A DNA stretch of 64,000 nt from assembly GCA_002354335.1 (NCBI GenBank), contig DELI01000030.1, positions 15,222-79,221 of the forward strand, in the 5' to 3' direction. Source of the stretch: Sphingobacterium sp. UBA2700. Lineage in GTDB: Bacteria; Bacteroidota; Bacteroidia; Sphingobacteriales; Sphingobacteriaceae. This document shows positions 24,868 to 34,260 of the stretch, piece after piece. Position numbers and translations under genes: made by a program. The first letter of the stretch is position 1. The number at the start of each line of letters is the position of its first letter. Below the pieces are notes generated by a model. The model saw nothing but the letters and a program-made list of their open reading frames with translations. It did not search any database and had not been told where the DNA came from.

Positions 24868-26364
24868 ATGTCTAAAAAAACAACGGGATATATTCTATTA
24901 ATAACCATTGCGATAGCCTCTATTATCACCTTACTATACGAATTTAACATTGTTGCTGTTCCGGCTACGGTTATGGTTGTGGTACGTTGGGTGACAGCTG
25001 CCGTATTGGTTATGAATGCCTTGGTTCGTCGAAATCTTACCACATGGATTTTGACTTGTATGATCCTTGGTATCTTTATCGGTCTTGATTTACCGAATGC
25101 TGCACGTGCATTACAGCCTTTAAGTCAAGGCTTTATCAAGCTCGTGAAAACTATTGTTGGGCCGATTCTCTTCTCGACTCTAGTATTTGGTATTGCTGGA
25201 CACTCCGATTTGAAACAGGTAGGTCGTATGGCTTGGAAATCCATGCTATACTTCTTCTTAGCGACAACTTGTGCGATTTTCATCGGATTGGCGGCAATCA
25301 ACCTAACACAGGCTGGTGTTGGTATTGATATTGAGCACATGCCACATGAAGAGCTTCCAACAACTTCGGCCGTTTCGGAAGCCGATAAGGTGGCTTTAGA
25401 GCATATCGACGAAAGTGCACACTGGTTATTTAAGTTCACGACATTCTTTAGAGACACTTTCCCTGAGAATATCGTGAAGTCTATTTATGAGAATAAGGTA
25501 TTACAGATTGTAGTTTTTGCGGTAATCTTCGGTATCGGATTAGCGATGGTCGAAGAGAAAAAGCGAAAGCCGCTCGTCGATTTCACGGAGAGTTTATCGG
25601 AAGCCATGTTCAAATTCACCAATTTGGTGATGCTTTTCGCGCCAATTGGTGTGGGTGCAGCGATGGCTTATACGGTTGGACACCTGGGGGTCGATATCCT
25701 TAAAAACCTATTCATGCTTTTGGCAACCCTTTATCTTGCCTTAATCATGTTCTTACTGGTGGTTTTGCTACCGGTGGCATTATATTTAAAAGTACCTGTA
25801 AAACAGTTTGTTAACGCGATAAAAGAACCTGTTTCTATTGCCTTTGCGACGACTAGCTCGGATGCTGCGCTTCCAAAAGCGATGAGCGCAATGGAGAAAT
25901 TTGGGGTTCCGCGTCGAATTGTTTCTTTCGTTATCCCGACGGGATATAGCTTTAATCTCGATGGTACTTCGCTTTACCTGTCCTTAGCATCGATTTTCGT
26001 TGCACAAGCAGCCGGTATCGATTTGTCCTTTGGACAGCAATTGGCGATTGCCTTTACCTTAATGATTACTTCTAAAGGTGTTGCCGCTGTTCCTAGAGCA
26101 TCTTTAATCGTACTGATTGCTACGGCGGATCAGTTTGGATTGCCGGTATTCGTGATCGCAGCGATCTTAGGTATCGACGAATTGATGGATATGGCAAGAA
26201 CATCGGTGAATGTTATTGGTAACTGTTTAGCAACCGTTGTCGTAGCGAAATGGGAAGGAGAATTTGATGAGGCAGCGCCTTTCCGAGTGGATTCTGACGA
26301 AGACGGAATCAAGGAAATCGCAGAAGTTATCGAAGAAGGACCTGAAAACGAAACAAGATCTTAA
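24868..26364 (+). CDS. Dicarboxylate/amino acid:cation symporter (DAACS family)
   Basis: 498 aa with about eight to ten membrane segments. The family signature is clear: the serine-rich hairpin AFATTSSDAALP, the NLDGTSLY motif (FVIPTGYSFNLDGTSLYLSL), and the second hairpin region SKGVAAVPRASLIVL followed by the NVIGNCLATVVVAKWEGEFD C-terminus. Imports glutamate, aspartate or C4-dicarboxylates with Na+ or H+ across the inner membrane. Longer than usual because of an N-terminal two-helix extension (~70 residues) and a ~40-residue loop near residue 160. Monocistronic. Confidence 0.95.
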   Translation: MSKKTTGYILLITIAIASIITLLYEFNIVAVPATVMVVVRWVTAAVLVMNALVRRNLTTWILTCMILGIFIGLDLPNAARALQPLSQGFIKLVKTIVGPILFSTLVFGIAGHSDLKQVGRMAWKSMLYFFLATTCAIFIGLAAINLTQAGVGIDIEHMPHEELPTTSAVSEADKVALEHIDESAHWLFKFTTFFRDTFPENIVKSIYENKVLQIVVFAVIFGIGLAMVEEKKRKPLVDFTESLSEAMFKFTNLVMLFAPIGVGAAMAYTVGHLGVDILKNLFMLLATLYLALIMFLLVVLLPVALYLKVPVKQFVNAIKEPVSIAFATTSSDAALPKAMSAMEKFGVPRRIVSFVIPTGYSFNLDGTSLYLSLASIFVAQAAGIDLSFGQQLAIAFTLMITSKGVAAVPRASLIVLIATADQFGLPVFVIAAILGIDELMDMARTSVNVIGNCLATVVVAKWEGEFDEAAPFRVDSDEDGIKEIAEVIEEGPENETRS

Positions 26365-26370
26365 ATAGAG

Positions 26371-26396
26371 AGGGGATGTTCAAGCGAGCATCCCCT
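26371..26396. terminator. Terminator between the symporter gene and pstB
   Basis: AGGGGATG (26371-26378) pairs with CATCCCCT (26389-26396), followed by TCGTTTTG; serves the plus-strand symporter gene and possibly the convergent pst operon. Confidence 0.65.
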
Positions 26397-26429
26397 TCGT
26401 TTTGAATATATGAATTATTAATTGCCAAA

Positions 26430-27239
26430 TTAAGAAATATAACCCTTCACGTATTGTTTGGTGATTTCATTTTGTGGATTGAGTAAAACATCCTCTGTTT
26501 TTCCGAATTCCACGATTTCACCATTATAAAGGAAAAGGATATAATCAGACACCCTGCGCGCCTGTCGTAGAATATGGGTAACCAAAACAATGGTATAATC
26601 TTCTTTAAGTTGAATCAGTAAATTTTCAATTGTTTGTGTTGAAATGGGATCTAAGGCGGAGGTAGACTCGTCGCCTAAGATGATTTCAGGCTCCACAGCA
26701 AGTCCGCGTGCCAAGCATAGCCGTTGTTGCTGCCCGATAGATAAACGTGTCGCAGAAGCATCCAAACGATCTTTTACCTCATCCCATAAACCTACGTTGA
26801 CCAATTGCTGTTCAACAATCGCTTTTAAAGTCTTTTTATCTCGAATACCGTGGATTTTTGGTCCGTAAGCTATGTTATCAAATATGGACATTGGTAGTGG
26901 AAATGGCTTTTGGGAAAGCAATCCCATTTTTTTACGGATGTGAGTCACTTCTGCACCAGGCGCATAGATATCCTCATTATTAACCAAAACAGAGCCTGTT
27001 ACTTCCACGTCTTTCTGATCGTCTAGCAGTCGGTTCAAAGTTTTCAATAGAGTTGTTTTTCCGCAGCCAGACGGACCTATAATCGAGGTAATCGAATTAT
27101 TTGGGATATCAAGACTGATATTCTTCAGAATTTGTTTTCCCTCTACCGTAACGTTCAAATCCTTGATCTGAATCTTTGGAAGGACGATACGGCTTAGATC
27201 TTGTGCTTTTTCTGCTTCGACGCTAGGATATGTGAGCAT
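26430..27239 (-). CDS. pstB: Phosphate ABC transporter ATP-binding protein PstB
   Basis: 269 aa. Walker A GPSGCGKTT, PstB-typical QKPFPLPMSIFDNIAYGP Q-loop region, signature LSIGQQQRL, Walker B IILGDESTSALDP. Drives high-affinity phosphate import. The last residues of pstA overlap the first 46 nt of pstB, so translation is coupled. The operon ends here without a phoU gene. The usual LSGGQQQR signature reads LSIGQQQR. Confidence 0.95.
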   Translation of the reverse strand: MLTYPSVEAEKAQDLSRIVLPKIQIKDLNVTVEGKQILKNISLDIPNNSITSIIGPSGCGKTTLLKTLNRLLDDQKDVEVTGSVLVNNEDIYAPGAEVTHIRKKMGLLSQKPFPLPMSIFDNIAYGPKIHGIRDKKTLKAIVEQQLVNVGLWDEVKDRLDASATRLSIGQQQRLCLARGLAVEPEIILGDESTSALDPISTQTIENLLIQLKEDYTIVLVTHILRQARRVSDYILFLYNGEIVEFGKTEDVLLNPQNEITKQYVKGYIS

Positions 27240-28048
27240 AGAACAATGATTAAGATAATGATAGTTAATACTAATGCGGAAGCATAGGCGCGACCTTGCA
27301 CTTCCGGGATAGGGCTGCTCAGCTGGAAGAATATCGCCAGCGGCAGTGTCGCAGTTGGCTCGTCGATATATTTTGGTAAATTATCGCTGAAACCCGTGGT
27401 TAACAGAACACCGGCAACATCGCCAATAGCACGTCCAAATGCCAATAGCACCGCTGTAAAAAGCCCTGGTTTTATATATTTAATCATAACACGAGCTGTT
27501 TCCCAGCGAGTTGCCCCCAGGGAGGCCGTGACATGTTTTAGATCTTGAGGTATTGTCGAGATAAGCTCATCTAATGTTCTCACAACGATAGGAATAGTAA
27601 GCAAAGTAATGGTGATAATACCCCCGAGCAAGGATGCTCTAATCCCTAAGAATACCATAATACTGAAGGCTATCGCTCCATAGACAATGGAAGGGATGCC
27701 GAACAACACGTCAAACAATAGTTTAGCGCTTTGCGCGAGGGAAGAACCCTTCTTAACATATATATTCAGGTAGAGCGCAATAGGTATTCCAATCAGTGTC
27801 GCGAGCAAAGTTGAGGCACTAGCTAAGTAAAGTGATCCCAAAATGGCATTTAGAATTCCACCTTCTTTTCCAATATAAAAGCCCCCCTGCGGCACCTTGC
27901 TGATCATGTCCCAGGATAAATAGGGCAAACCTTTGTAGAGTATCGTGCCTACGATGAAAAATAAAGAGCCGGTGATGATAATACCGGAAAGCTGCATAAA
28001 CACTTTGGCAAGCTTCTCTTGAAACAGTCTAGATTTTACATTCCTCAT
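27194..28048 (-). CDS. pstA: Phosphate ABC transporter permease PstA
   Basis: 284 aa, six hydrophobic segments, and the binding-protein-dependent permease loop (ELISTIPQDLKHVTASLGATRWETARVMI, shown here only as a region near residues 163-190). Inner-membrane channel half with PstC. Starts 1 nt after pstC and overlaps pstB. Confidence 0.93.
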   Translation of the reverse strand: MRNVKSRLFQEKLAKVFMQLSGIIITGSLFFIVGTILYKGLPYLSWDMISKVPQGGFYIGKEGGILNAILGSLYLASASTLLATLIGIPIALYLNIYVKKGSSLAQSAKLLFDVLFGIPSIVYGAIAFSIMVFLGIRASLLGGIITITLLTIPIVVRTLDELISTIPQDLKHVTASLGATRWETARVMIKYIKPGLFTAVLLAFGRAIGDVAGVLLTTGFSDNLPKYIDEPTATLPLAIFFQLSSPIPEVQGRAYASALVLTIIILIIVLCSHILASKQKKHKI

Positions 28049-28049
28049 G

Positions 28050-28940
28050 TTAATATTTTGCCTCCAGTTTATTTAATATCAATCTCGAAATCAGATTAAA
28101 GCCAAAGATGATGACAAATAGCAATAGTGCTGCAAACATTAAAGCCGAGTCATATAGCGAAATAGACATCATTTCGCCAAAATTATTCGCTATTAGAGCG
28201 GGGATGGGATATCCGGCGTCGAAGATCGATTTAGGGATTTGCGGGATATTACCGCAGACCATCAACACGGCGACCGTTTCGCCAAATGCGCGGGAGATGG
28301 CCAAGACCACTGCTGCAAAAATTCCAGGTTTCGCTTTTTTTAGTACGACATGTTTGATCGTTTCCCAGCGCGTCGCACCAAGACTTAAAGAAACAGCACG
28401 TAGCTCATACGGAATCGTGTTCAAAACCTCCACCATGATGCTGACCATGATTGGAAAGATCATCACCGCCAGAACAATACCGCCCGCAAAAACCGAATAG
28501 CCCGTCGTGCTAACACCAAATATGGGTGCTATATAATTGCCCAATAAAGGAACTACAAATAATACGCCCCAAACACCATAGAGTACCGGTGGAATAGCCG
28601 CCAGCACATTTACCAAGGGCAATACCATATTGCGCAAGCGATCTGATGCATATTCTACCAGATAGACCGAGGCGAGTATACATAGCGGAACAGCGATTAG
28701 TAATGATAATAGTGTCACCCAAATAGTACCTAGGATAAATGAAAGAAAACCGAATTCACCTTTTAGTGGTGCCCAAACGCTCTCTGTCAGAACCTCCAAC
28801 AACGAGAATTCTGTTAAAAGTGGAGTTGCCTTCCATACTAAGCCAACGACGATAAGTACGATGACTAAGCTGGTGATCCCCAATAATCCTGCGGATAGCC
28901 GCTGCGCTATCCTATCTTTTACTAATCTGTTTATCACCAA
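28050..28940 (-). CDS. pstC: Phosphate ABC transporter permease PstC
   Basis: 296 aa, six membrane segments, with the EAA-type loop LNTIPYELRAVSLSLGATRW near residue 175 and a cytoplasmic N-terminus. Partner of PstA. No ATG is available at the start: the frame opens with TTG (28940) then GTG (28937), and either may be used. It overlaps the end of pstS by 29 nt, supporting coupled translation. Confidence 0.92.
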   Translation of the reverse strand: MVINRLVKDRIAQRLSAGLLGITSLVIVLIVVGLVWKATPLLTEFSLLEVLTESVWAPLKGEFGFLSFILGTIWVTLLSLLIAVPLCILASVYLVEYASDRLRNMVLPLVNVLAAIPPVLYGVWGVLFVVPLLGNYIAPIFGVSTTGYSVFAGGIVLAVMIFPIMVSIMVEVLNTIPYELRAVSLSLGATRWETIKHVVLKKAKPGIFAAVVLAISRAFGETVAVLMVCGNIPQIPKSIFDAGYPIPALIANNFGEMMSISLYDSALMFAALLLFVIIFGFNLISRLILNKLEAKY

Positions 28941-29907
28941 TGCTTAATTTTTGTAATTGTTGTGCTATTATGTCTTTTTCCAGCGGCACATAACCGTTTT
29001 CTAACAGGTAAGCCTGCTGTTTTTCCTGCAGTACGAACTCGATAAATGCTTTCAGAAGCCTTGTTTGCTGATCATTACGAACGACGAACATGAGCTCGCG
29101 TGCGGGGGGCGACGGATATTTTTGCTGAGCAACAGCGCTCGTCAGTTCATCGATATTATCGTAGAAGTTCTCATCCTGATCGATCTTGCCATTTTTGTTC
29201 AGGTCAATAGGCAAGGCGGCAATCTGTGCGCTGGTTTTCTTCGATTTTAAGTCGTATACATAATTGATGTTATTGAACCCAATGGCTAGCTTATTGTCTT
29301 TAATAGCTTGGGCAAGTCCAGGGTCGCCAAAGATTCCTATTCCTTTTAAATCTTCTTGATTGGCTTTAAAGAATTTCGCCCATGTTTCCGCCGCTCCCGC
29401 AGCATCCGAACGCACATATACTTGCAGAGGTTCAGCAACAAAATGGGGATCGATATCCGACCATAGCTTATAATTTCCTCCCAAGAAAATGCGTTTCAAC
29501 TCTTCCTGAGTAAGTCCGCGCTCTTTAATAAGCTGATAATTCGGATGCTCAGTATTGATCGTTCCAATAACAGCATCGTTTGCTACGAGGACGGGGTAAG
29601 CGCCTTTCTCTATTTCCTGTGCATGTAGGTCGCGAGAAACTAAGCCGATATCAACCATGTTCGTTAAGACATCTGCTATGCCTTTACCTGCACCGCCAGC
29701 GGAAATATTAAAGCGAACGTCCGGATTTTCCTTCTTGAAATCTTCGCTCCATAGTACCGCTAAAGGGTAGAGTGCAAAGGCTCCGGATATAGAAATATTA
29801 CCAACATATCCACGCTCCGAATCATAGCCCTCAGAAACCTTCGGCGCGCAACTGCTCGACAGAAGTGCTGATAAAATGCTGATGGACAATGATTTGTGAA
29901 GCTTCAT
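28912..29907 (-). CDS. pstS: Phosphate-binding lipoprotein PstS
   Basis: 331 aa with a lipoprotein signal MKLHKSLSISILSALLSSSC (Cys20). The mature protein has the PBP-like phosphate-binding pattern: SISGAFALYPLAVLWSEDF, ISAGGAGKGIADV, DIGLVSRD, and VRSDAAGAAETWAKFF, where the SDAAG..ET segment resembles the phosphate-contacting SGT motif of PstS. Captures phosphate and hands it to PstCA. First gene of pstSCAB, with a TATATTTG promoter 36 nt upstream. Confidence 0.92.
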   Translation of the reverse strand: MKLHKSLSISILSALLSSSCAPKVSEGYDSERGYVGNISISGAFALYPLAVLWSEDFKKENPDVRFNISAGGAGKGIADVLTNMVDIGLVSRDLHAQEIEKGAYPVLVANDAVIGTINTEHPNYQLIKERGLTQEELKRIFLGGNYKLWSDIDPHFVAEPLQVYVRSDAAGAAETWAKFFKANQEDLKGIGIFGDPGLAQAIKDNKLAIGFNNINYVYDLKSKKTSAQIAALPIDLNKNGKIDQDENFYDNIDELTSAVAQQKYPSPPARELMFVVRNDQQTRLLKAFIEFVLQEKQQAYLLENGYVPLEKDIIAQQLQKLSIGDKQISKR

Positions 29908-29943
29908 AGACTTGCTTAAAAGTGTGTTTTGTAATTATTTCTA

Positions 29944-29951
29944 CAAATATA
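29944..29951 (-). promoter_or_regulatory. -7 promoter element of pstS
   Basis: TATATTTG on the minus strand in the 170-bp divergent spacer shared with the sulfate-assimilation operon. Confidence 0.55.
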
Positions 29952-29995
29952 TACTAAATCACTAGATATTATATATTATTTTTACAGAAAATTTA

Positions 29996-30003
29996 TACAT
30001 TTG
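29996..30003 (+). promoter_or_regulatory. -7 promoter element of the sulfate-assimilation operon
   Basis: TACATTTG on the plus strand, 74 nt upstream of the sulfite reductase ATG. Confidence 0.55.
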
Positions 30004-30077
30004 TCCATCGAACCTTAACAATACTATAATATAAGGTTGATGTTGTTGAATTATTAATAATACTAACTAGGTTAAAC

Positions 30078-32183
30078 ATGCAGAGTTTTCGTACGGAATT
30101 AGAGAATCCAGTCGTTGAGCAAGAGATAATCGAGCTGGAGAGAAAGATCAGGAGTTTTCGGAAAGGGGAGATCCCAGATGAGAAGTTCCGTTCCTTAAGA
30201 TTGGCTAGGGGAGTGTATGGTCAACGTCAGCCGGGTGTGCAGATGGTGCGTATCAAGCTGCCGTTTGGCAAGGTTACATTCAAGCAATTGTTGAAGATTG
30301 CTGATATCTCTGATGAGTATGGGAGCAAGAATCTGCACTTAACGACCCGCCAGGATATACAGATACACTTCGTTAGTTTGGACAAAACTCCAGAATTATG
30401 GGCAAAGCTAGCGGAAGATGATATTACGCTACGTGAGGCGTGCGGAAACACAGTCCGTAATGTGACTGCTTCAGCAACTGCTGGCATTGATCCTGAAGAA
30501 CTGTTTGATGTGTCTCCGTATGCACAAAAAACGTTCGAATATTTCTTAAGAAACCCCGTTTGTGCGGAGATGGGACGTAAAATCAAGATGTCGTTTTCAT
30601 CGTCTGATAAGGATTCAGCATTTTCTTATATACATGATTTCGGCTTTATTCCGAAAGTGAAGGTTGTAGATGGCGAGGAGCAACGCGGATTTAAAGTGAT
30701 GCTCGGTGGGGGCTTAGGAGCTCAACCGATTCTTGCCTATGAAATCTTCGATTTCTTGGCCGAGGATGATTTCATCCCTTATATCGAAGCTACCTTGCGT
30801 GTATTCGACCGACATGGAGAACGCAATAACCGTAATAAGGCTCGTTTTAAATACCTGATACAAAAGCTAGGTTTAGAGAGCGTATTAGCACTTATTGAAG
30901 AAGAAAAGACAGCGATTAAAAACAAAAAGGTAAAGGTTGATCGAAATCTGATTCAGCAACCTGCAGCCCCGACCGGAGCAGTCGTCGAAGAACAGGCGAT
31001 CGATCAGATTGGTTTTGAAATTTGGAAACAGACTAATGTTTTCGAGCAGAAGCAAAAAGGATATTATGGCGTTTATGCGAATATTCAAACTGGTGATATT
31101 TCAACAGAAAAGGCGCGTGTGTTAGTTGCTGGACTGCGTGAGCATATCGCGGATGATATCCGTATTACTCAGGATCAGAACCTACTTTTCAAATATGTTC
31201 GTAAAGAATCCCTGGCACATATTTATAATGTTTTGGCAGGCTTAGGCTTTGCTAAACCAGGGCATAACAGCACAGCAGATATAACAACCTGTCCAGGCAC
31301 CGACACGTGTAACCTAGGGATTTCCAACTCAACGGAGATGGCTCGAGTTTTAGAAAACTATATACATGAGTTTCATACCGACTTTGTTTTTGAGCAGCAA
31401 TTAAAGATCAAGATCTCCGGTTGCATGAATTCTTGCGGACAACATGGCCTTGCTCATATTGGCTTCCATGGCAGCTCGGTGAAGGCTGGCGGCGCCGTTA
31501 TTCCTGCTGCACAAGTGATGTTAGCTGGAGGTACAATTGGAGATGGCAAAGGTCGTGTTGCAGAGCGTGTTATCAAAGTTCCAACGAAGCGTGTATTGCA
31601 AGTTGTGGATATCTTGCTCACGGACTTTAAAGCGAATAAATCCGCAGATCAGAATTTCCATGACTATTATGACCAGCAAACGAAAGACTATTTCTACCGA
31701 TTGCTAAAACCGCTTGCCGACTTAACAACCTTGACCCCTGATGAACACATCGATTGGGGACATGAAGAAACTTTTGCTACAGCAATTGGCGTTGGTGAAT
31801 GTGCCGGAGTTGTCATTGACTTGGTTGCTACCTTGTTATTGGAAGCGGAAGAGAAATTGGATCTCTCTAGACTCGCTTTAGAGAACGGGCATTATGCAGA
31901 TGCGATTTACCATGCTTACAGTTCATTTGTATGGACGGCAAAAGCTTTATTGTTAGACAAAGGTGTTAATGCATCAACACAATCAGCAGTTATTCAGGAG
32001 TTTGATACGCACTATGTGAACGAAGGCTTATTTAGTTTCCCAACAAGTTTCAGCGAGCGTGTTTTACAAATTAATAAGTATGAGCCCTCTAAGGAATTTG
32101 CGGAAACATATCTGTTGCAGGCCACCGCTTTCGGATTAGAAGGAGCGGAACGTAGGGAAGAATTAAAGGCGGTTAGTCAATAA
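30078..32183 (+). CDS. Sulfite/nitrite reductase hemoprotein with a C-terminal HEPN-like domain
   Basis: 701 aa. Two ferredoxin-like/siroheme halves: HLTTRQDIQIHFV near residue 90 and the siroheme-[4Fe-4S] ligands TCPGTDTC (Cys405, Cys411) and GCMNSC (Cys449, Cys453). Reduces sulfite to sulfide in assimilation. From about residue 585 an unrelated helical domain follows (EEKLDLSRLALENGHYADAI, HAYSSFVWTAKALLLDKG), which resembles HEPN domains. No flavoprotein subunit is encoded nearby, so electrons probably come from ferredoxin. First gene of the six-gene sulfur operon. Confidence 0.92.
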   Translation: MQSFRTELENPVVEQEIIELERKIRSFRKGEIPDEKFRSLRLARGVYGQRQPGVQMVRIKLPFGKVTFKQLLKIADISDEYGSKNLHLTTRQDIQIHFVSLDKTPELWAKLAEDDITLREACGNTVRNVTASATAGIDPEELFDVSPYAQKTFEYFLRNPVCAEMGRKIKMSFSSSDKDSAFSYIHDFGFIPKVKVVDGEEQRGFKVMLGGGLGAQPILAYEIFDFLAEDDFIPYIEATLRVFDRHGERNNRNKARFKYLIQKLGLESVLALIEEEKTAIKNKKVKVDRNLIQQPAAPTGAVVEEQAIDQIGFEIWKQTNVFEQKQKGYYGVYANIQTGDISTEKARVLVAGLREHIADDIRITQDQNLLFKYVRKESLAHIYNVLAGLGFAKPGHNSTADITTCPGTDTCNLGISNSTEMARVLENYIHEFHTDFVFEQQLKIKISGCMNSCGQHGLAHIGFHGSSVKAGGAVIPAAQVMLAGGTIGDGKGRVAERVIKVPTKRVLQVVDILLTDFKANKSADQNFHDYYDQQTKDYFYRLLKPLADLTTLTPDEHIDWGHEETFATAIGVGECAGVVIDLVATLLLEAEEKLDLSRLALENGHYADAIYHAYSSFVWTAKALLLDKGVNASTQSAVIQEFDTHYVNEGLFSFPTSFSERVLQINKYEPSKEFAETYLLQATAFGLEGAERREELKAVSQ

Positions 32184-32185
32184 AA

Positions 32186-32192
32186 AAGGAGG
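32186..32192 (+). promoter_or_regulatory. Strong Shine-Dalgarno site of the SUMT gene
   Basis: AAGGAGG 5 nt before the ATG at 32198. Most genes in this window lack such a site, as is usual for Bacteroidota. Confidence 0.6.
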
Positions 32193-32197
32193 GAAGA

Positions 32198-32968
32198 ATG
32201 AAAGAAATTAAACCGAAAGTAACTTTAGTAGGTGCAGGCCCCGGAGATCCAGACCTCATCACATTAAAAGGAATACGTGCAATCGCCTCTGCCGATGTTA
32301 TTTTATATGACGCATTGGTCAACGAATGCTTGCTGGAATATGCCGGCGAGGATTGCACAAAAATATATGTTGGAAAGCGCGCCGAGCGCTTATCGACCTC
32401 ACAGGACCATATTAATCAGTTGTTAGTTGATTATGCACTGACTCATGGCCATGTCGTTCGGCTAAAAGGAGGTGATCCTTTTGTCTTCGGGCGTGGCGGT
32501 GAAGAACTGGACTTTGTTCGCCAATACGATATCGAAACGGCAGTGGTACCCGGTATTTCGTCGTCGGTTGGATTAACAGGTCTTCAGCAAATCCCATTGA
32601 CTTATCGAGGAATATCGGAGTCCTTTTGGGTAATTACAGGCTCTACAAGCGATGGCCGTCTATCTAGCGATTTGTATTCTGCCGTACAGACTAACGCGAC
32701 GGTTGTTGTATTAATGGGTTTTTCGAAGCTACGCGAGATCGTAGCGCTGTATCAGTCTGAAGGTAAAGGGGATTTGCCAATCGCATTGATTCAGAACGGA
32801 TCGCTACCTAATGAGCGGGTTGTATTAGGTCGAATCGACAGTATTATCCAAGATGCGGAACGCAGTTTGGTTGGTGTTCCGGCGATTATCGTGTTGGGCG
32901 AAGTGGTTGCCAAACATCAGGAGTTTGAGGTAATGAAACAAGAGTTAGCAGGCATTCAAAACGCATAA
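32198..32968 (+). CDS. cobA: Uroporphyrinogen-III C-methyltransferase (SUMT)
   Basis: 256 aa. SAM-binding VGAGPGDPDLITLKG at the start, VRLKGGDPFVFGRGGEE in the middle and VVPGISS, all diagnostic of SUMT. Methylates uroporphyrinogen III twice to precorrin-2, the siroheme precursor required by the sulfite reductase encoded just upstream. Begins 14 nt after that gene behind a strong ribosome-binding site. Confidence 0.96.
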   Translation: MKEIKPKVTLVGAGPGDPDLITLKGIRAIASADVILYDALVNECLLEYAGEDCTKIYVGKRAERLSTSQDHINQLLVDYALTHGHVVRLKGGDPFVFGRGGEELDFVRQYDIETAVVPGISSSVGLTGLQQIPLTYRGISESFWVITGSTSDGRLSSDLYSAVQTNATVVVLMGFSKLREIVALYQSEGKGDLPIALIQNGSLPNERVVLGRIDSIIQDAERSLVGVPAIIVLGEVVAKHQEFEVMKQELAGIQNA

Positions 32969-32972
32969 TCCG

Positions 32973-33554
32973 ATGAATACTTTATTTCCCATATACGTTA
33001 AGTTGGATCAAATCAATACGTTGTTGATTGGAGGCGGACCTGTTGGCTTGGAAAAGCTGCAAGCCCTGCTTAGCAATTCTCCGAACGCGAAAGTAAAGAT
33101 TGTTGCACGTGATGTGATTGATGAGATTGTTGTACTGGTGAATTCAAATAACTTATTGTCACTGGAAATACGCGATTTTGAAGAGCAAGATTTAGTAGGC
33201 ATTGATTTACTGATTATGGCAACGAACAATCCTGTTTTTAATGAGGAGGTCAAACAGCTCGCTAAGACAAGAAATTTATTGGTAAACGTGGCTGACAAGC
33301 CTGATTTATGTGACTTCTATCTGGGTTCAGTCGTACAGAAAGGAAACTTGAAGATTGGCATTTCGACCAACGGCAAGTCACCGACAATAGCGAAGCGTTT
33401 AAAAGAGTTTCTAAATGATCTTTTACCGGAGGAAATAGATGAGACATTGAATCTCATGGCTTCTTATAGACATAGCCTTAAGGGCGATTTTCAACGTAAA
33501 GTCACTGTATTAAACGCGCATACGGAAGCATTGTTAAGAAGAGCAGGATCATGA
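32973..33554 (+). CDS. Precorrin-2 dehydrogenase / siroheme synthase N-domain
   Basis: 193 aa, matching the N-terminal half of CysG or Met8. NAD-binding LIGGGPVGLEKLQALL near residues 17-32, then DLLIMATNNPVFNEEV, VNVADKPDLCDFYLGSVV and GISTNGKSPTIAKRLKEFL. Oxidises precorrin-2 to sirohydrochlorin and may chelate iron. Complements the separate SUMT so that together they equal CysG. The stop overlaps the next ATG (ATGA at 33551). Confidence 0.94.
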   Translation: MNTLFPIYVKLDQINTLLIGGGPVGLEKLQALLSNSPNAKVKIVARDVIDEIVVLVNSNNLLSLEIRDFEEQDLVGIDLLIMATNNPVFNEEVKQLAKTRNLLVNVADKPDLCDFYLGSVVQKGNLKIGISTNGKSPTIAKRLKEFLNDLLPEEIDETLNLMASYRHSLKGDFQRKVTVLNAHTEALLRRAGS

Positions 33555-34249
33555 TAGAACAATTAAAGAACGAATTAAGGGGATTGGATGCTCGGGATAT
33601 CCTGAGCTATGTTAATGCGCGCTTTGGAGAGGAAGCGATCTTTTCGACGTCCTTTGGTATAGAAGATCAAGTTATTACACATTTGTTGTCGGACATAAAT
33701 GCTAGAACTCGTGTTTTTACCCTCGACACAGGTCGTTTATTTCCCGAAACCTATTATGTCTGGAATAGAACGTTGGATATCTACAAGCTTCCCATCAAGG
33801 CTTACTATCCGAAGACCGATGCTGTAGAAGATTTGATCAGCACGAAAGGGCCTTCTAGCTTTTATGAATCGACGGAGAATCGTAAAGAATGTTGCTTTAT
33901 CCGGAAGATTGAGCCGCTTAAGCGAGCGATCAAGGGCTATAAGATTTGGATTACAGGCATTCGGGCCGAGCAGTCGGAAAACCGGGATCACATGGAATTT
34001 ATCGAATGGGATGAGGGTAATCAGATCATCAAGATTCATCCATTGTTCAACTGGACCTTAGCTATGGTCGAGACCTTTTTAAAAGTCAATTTCGTTCCTT
34101 ATAACCCTTTGCATGATAAAGGCTTCCCAAGTATTGGTTGTCAGCCTTGCACCAGGGCGATTGCAGCAGGAGAGGACTTCCGCGCTGGACGCTGGTGGTG
34201 GGAAGATAAAAGCAAGAAAGAGTGTGGATTACATGTTACAAGTAAATAA
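33551..34249 (+). CDS. cysH: Adenylyl-sulfate (APS) reductase, [4Fe-4S] type
   Basis: 232 aa. PAPS-reductase fold with SFGIEDQVITHLL and DTGRLFPETY. Cluster ligands are present: adjacent Cys114-Cys115 (KECCFIRK) and Cys197/Cys200 (GCQPCTRA), plus the catalytic Cys225 in ECGLH. The CC/CxxC pattern marks enzymes that carry an iron-sulfur cluster and usually reduce APS directly. That fits the absence of an APS kinase gene here. ATG overlaps the previous stop. Confidence 0.93.
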   Translation: MIEQLKNELRGLDARDILSYVNARFGEEAIFSTSFGIEDQVITHLLSDINARTRVFTLDTGRLFPETYYVWNRTLDIYKLPIKAYYPKTDAVEDLISTKGPSSFYESTENRKECCFIRKIEPLKRAIKGYKIWITGIRAEQSENRDHMEFIEWDEGNQIIKIHPLFNWTLAMVETFLKVNFVPYNPLHDKGFPSIGCQPCTRAIAAGEDFRAGRWWWEDKSKKECGLHVTSK

Positions 34250-34260
34250 TAGATTAACGT

